Below are positions 32,552 through 32,788 of a stretch of 32,788 bases of DNA, one piece after another. The stretch is from NCBI GenBank assembly GCA_011043415.1, contig DQXH01000124.1, positions 1 to 32,788 of the forward strand, written 5' to 3'. Positions within the stretch are counted from its first letter, which is position 1; every line of letters begins with the position of its first letter. The DNA is from Thermoprotei archaeon. Lineage in GTDB: Archaea; Thermoproteota; Nitrososphaeria; Geothermarchaeales; JDFR-13. The notes beneath the pieces were generated by a model. The model made no database searches, was not told the DNA's origin, and worked only from the letters and a program-made list of their open reading frames with translations. The position numbers and the translations under genes were made by a program.

Positions 32552-32609
32552 TGGTCAGTGAAGCCAAGCACTGTCATCTAATCCAAATCGTTCCCTATCA
32601 TCATCCCAG
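32550..32609 (-). ncRNA. Candidate C/D-box guide sRNA
   Basis: On the minus strand an ATGATGA C-box (32598-32604) is followed after about 39 nt by a CTGA D-box (32555-32558). GGG before the C-box can pair with CC after the D-box, giving a short terminal stem as in a k-turn. An internal AGATGA can serve as a degenerate C-prime box; the D-prime box is poorly defined. The size, about 50-60 nt, is right. The guide next to the D-box would be CTTGGCTTCA. A TATA-like TTTATACA lies upstream near 32645. The region has no protein-coding ORF. The target is unknown. Confidence 0.4.
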
Positions 32610-32741
32610 ATAGTAGATTAGATTGGATTCTAATATTCTTTATGTATAAATATCTCAATATCTATACGTAGCTTTAATTGCTATGATACCTATAGAAATA
32701 TAAACCCCCTATGATATGCCTTAAATACATGGTGAATTGAT

Positions 32742-32788
32742 ATGCCTAAAGAACATGATACAATTGCATTTGGAAGAGGTTCATCTAC
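32742..32788 (+). CDS. Start of a further gene, truncated by the window end
   Basis: ATG at 32742 is preceded by GGTGA 6 nt upstream, and the frame stays open to the window edge. Only MPKEHDTIAFGRGSS is visible, too little to name a product. It lies 190 nt after the aKMT-like gene. Confidence 0.5.
   Translation, partial: MPKEHDTIAFGRGSS

Noticed and set aside
32552-32741. tRNA or small protein gene in the gap after the methyltransferase
   Set aside because: No cloverleaf-like arms or ORF with a start signal were found; the only structure seen is the minus-strand C/D-box candidate.

Overview
This window looks like part of an AT-rich archaeal chromosome, most likely a thermophilic Thermoproteota (crenarchaeal-type) organism. 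I cannot assign a genus from sequence alone. The evidence is archaeal ribosome-binding sites (GGTG or GGTGA about 5-7 nt before the start), some genes with no visible Shine-Dalgarno, heavy use of ATA, AGA and AGG codons, and short T-runs downstream of some stops. The gene content also fits: a tungsten-type aldehyde:ferredoxin oxidoreductase, a DUF35 partner of thiolase, the archaeal 3-hydroxyacyl-CoA dehydrogenase/crotonase fusion, and an aKMT-like lysine methyltransferase.

Layout. Bases 1-975 (minus strand) hold a truncated secreted or anchored protein gene and two overlapping tiny genes for Trp/Tyr/Gly/Pro-rich proteins. Bases 1129-7900 hold metabolic genes on both strands: a class-III aminotransferase, an ARMT1/DUF89-type phosphatase, a tightly coupled AOR plus homoserine dehydrogenase pair, an atypical crotonase and a Sir2 deacylase. 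Bases 8088-12521 hold a small membrane protein (possibly an ECF S-component) followed by three radical SAM/SPASM-type enzymes; the first three genes are a tight operon. Bases 12550-16234 hold a DAO-family FAD oxidoreductase, an MFS transporter and a second class-III aminotransferase.

Bases 16348-30250 form a fatty-acid or acyl-CoA degradation region. Minus-strand genes encode a CoA-disulfide-reductase-like flavoprotein, the HAD/crotonase fusion, an acyl-CoA dehydrogenase, a DUF35 protein and a SCP-x-type thiolase. Divergent plus-strand genes encode an SCP2 domain protein, an acyl-CoA synthetase, ETF beta and alpha, an amidohydrolase, and a large membrane-anchored Fe-S protein resembling EtfD/HdrD. 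Together they make a plausible complete route: acyl activation, dehydrogenation, hydration and 3-OH oxidation, thiolysis, with electrons going from acyl-CoA dehydrogenase to ETF to the membrane Fe-S/heme protein to quinone.

Bases 30304-32788 hold a decayed Bcp/peroxiredoxin-Q pseudogene, a lone radical SAM protein with an unusual CX4CX2C motif, an aKMT-like methyltransferase, a candidate C/D-box guide RNA on the minus strand, and the first 15 codons of a further gene. No rRNA, tRNA, CRISPR or insertion sequence was recognised. There is no gene-free stretch longer than about 300 bases.

A practical point on starts: the GTG inside the GGTGA ribosome-binding site often lies in frame exactly 9 nt before the real start, so the supplied ORF track begins several genes 3-4 codons early. 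Starts below are corrected for this.
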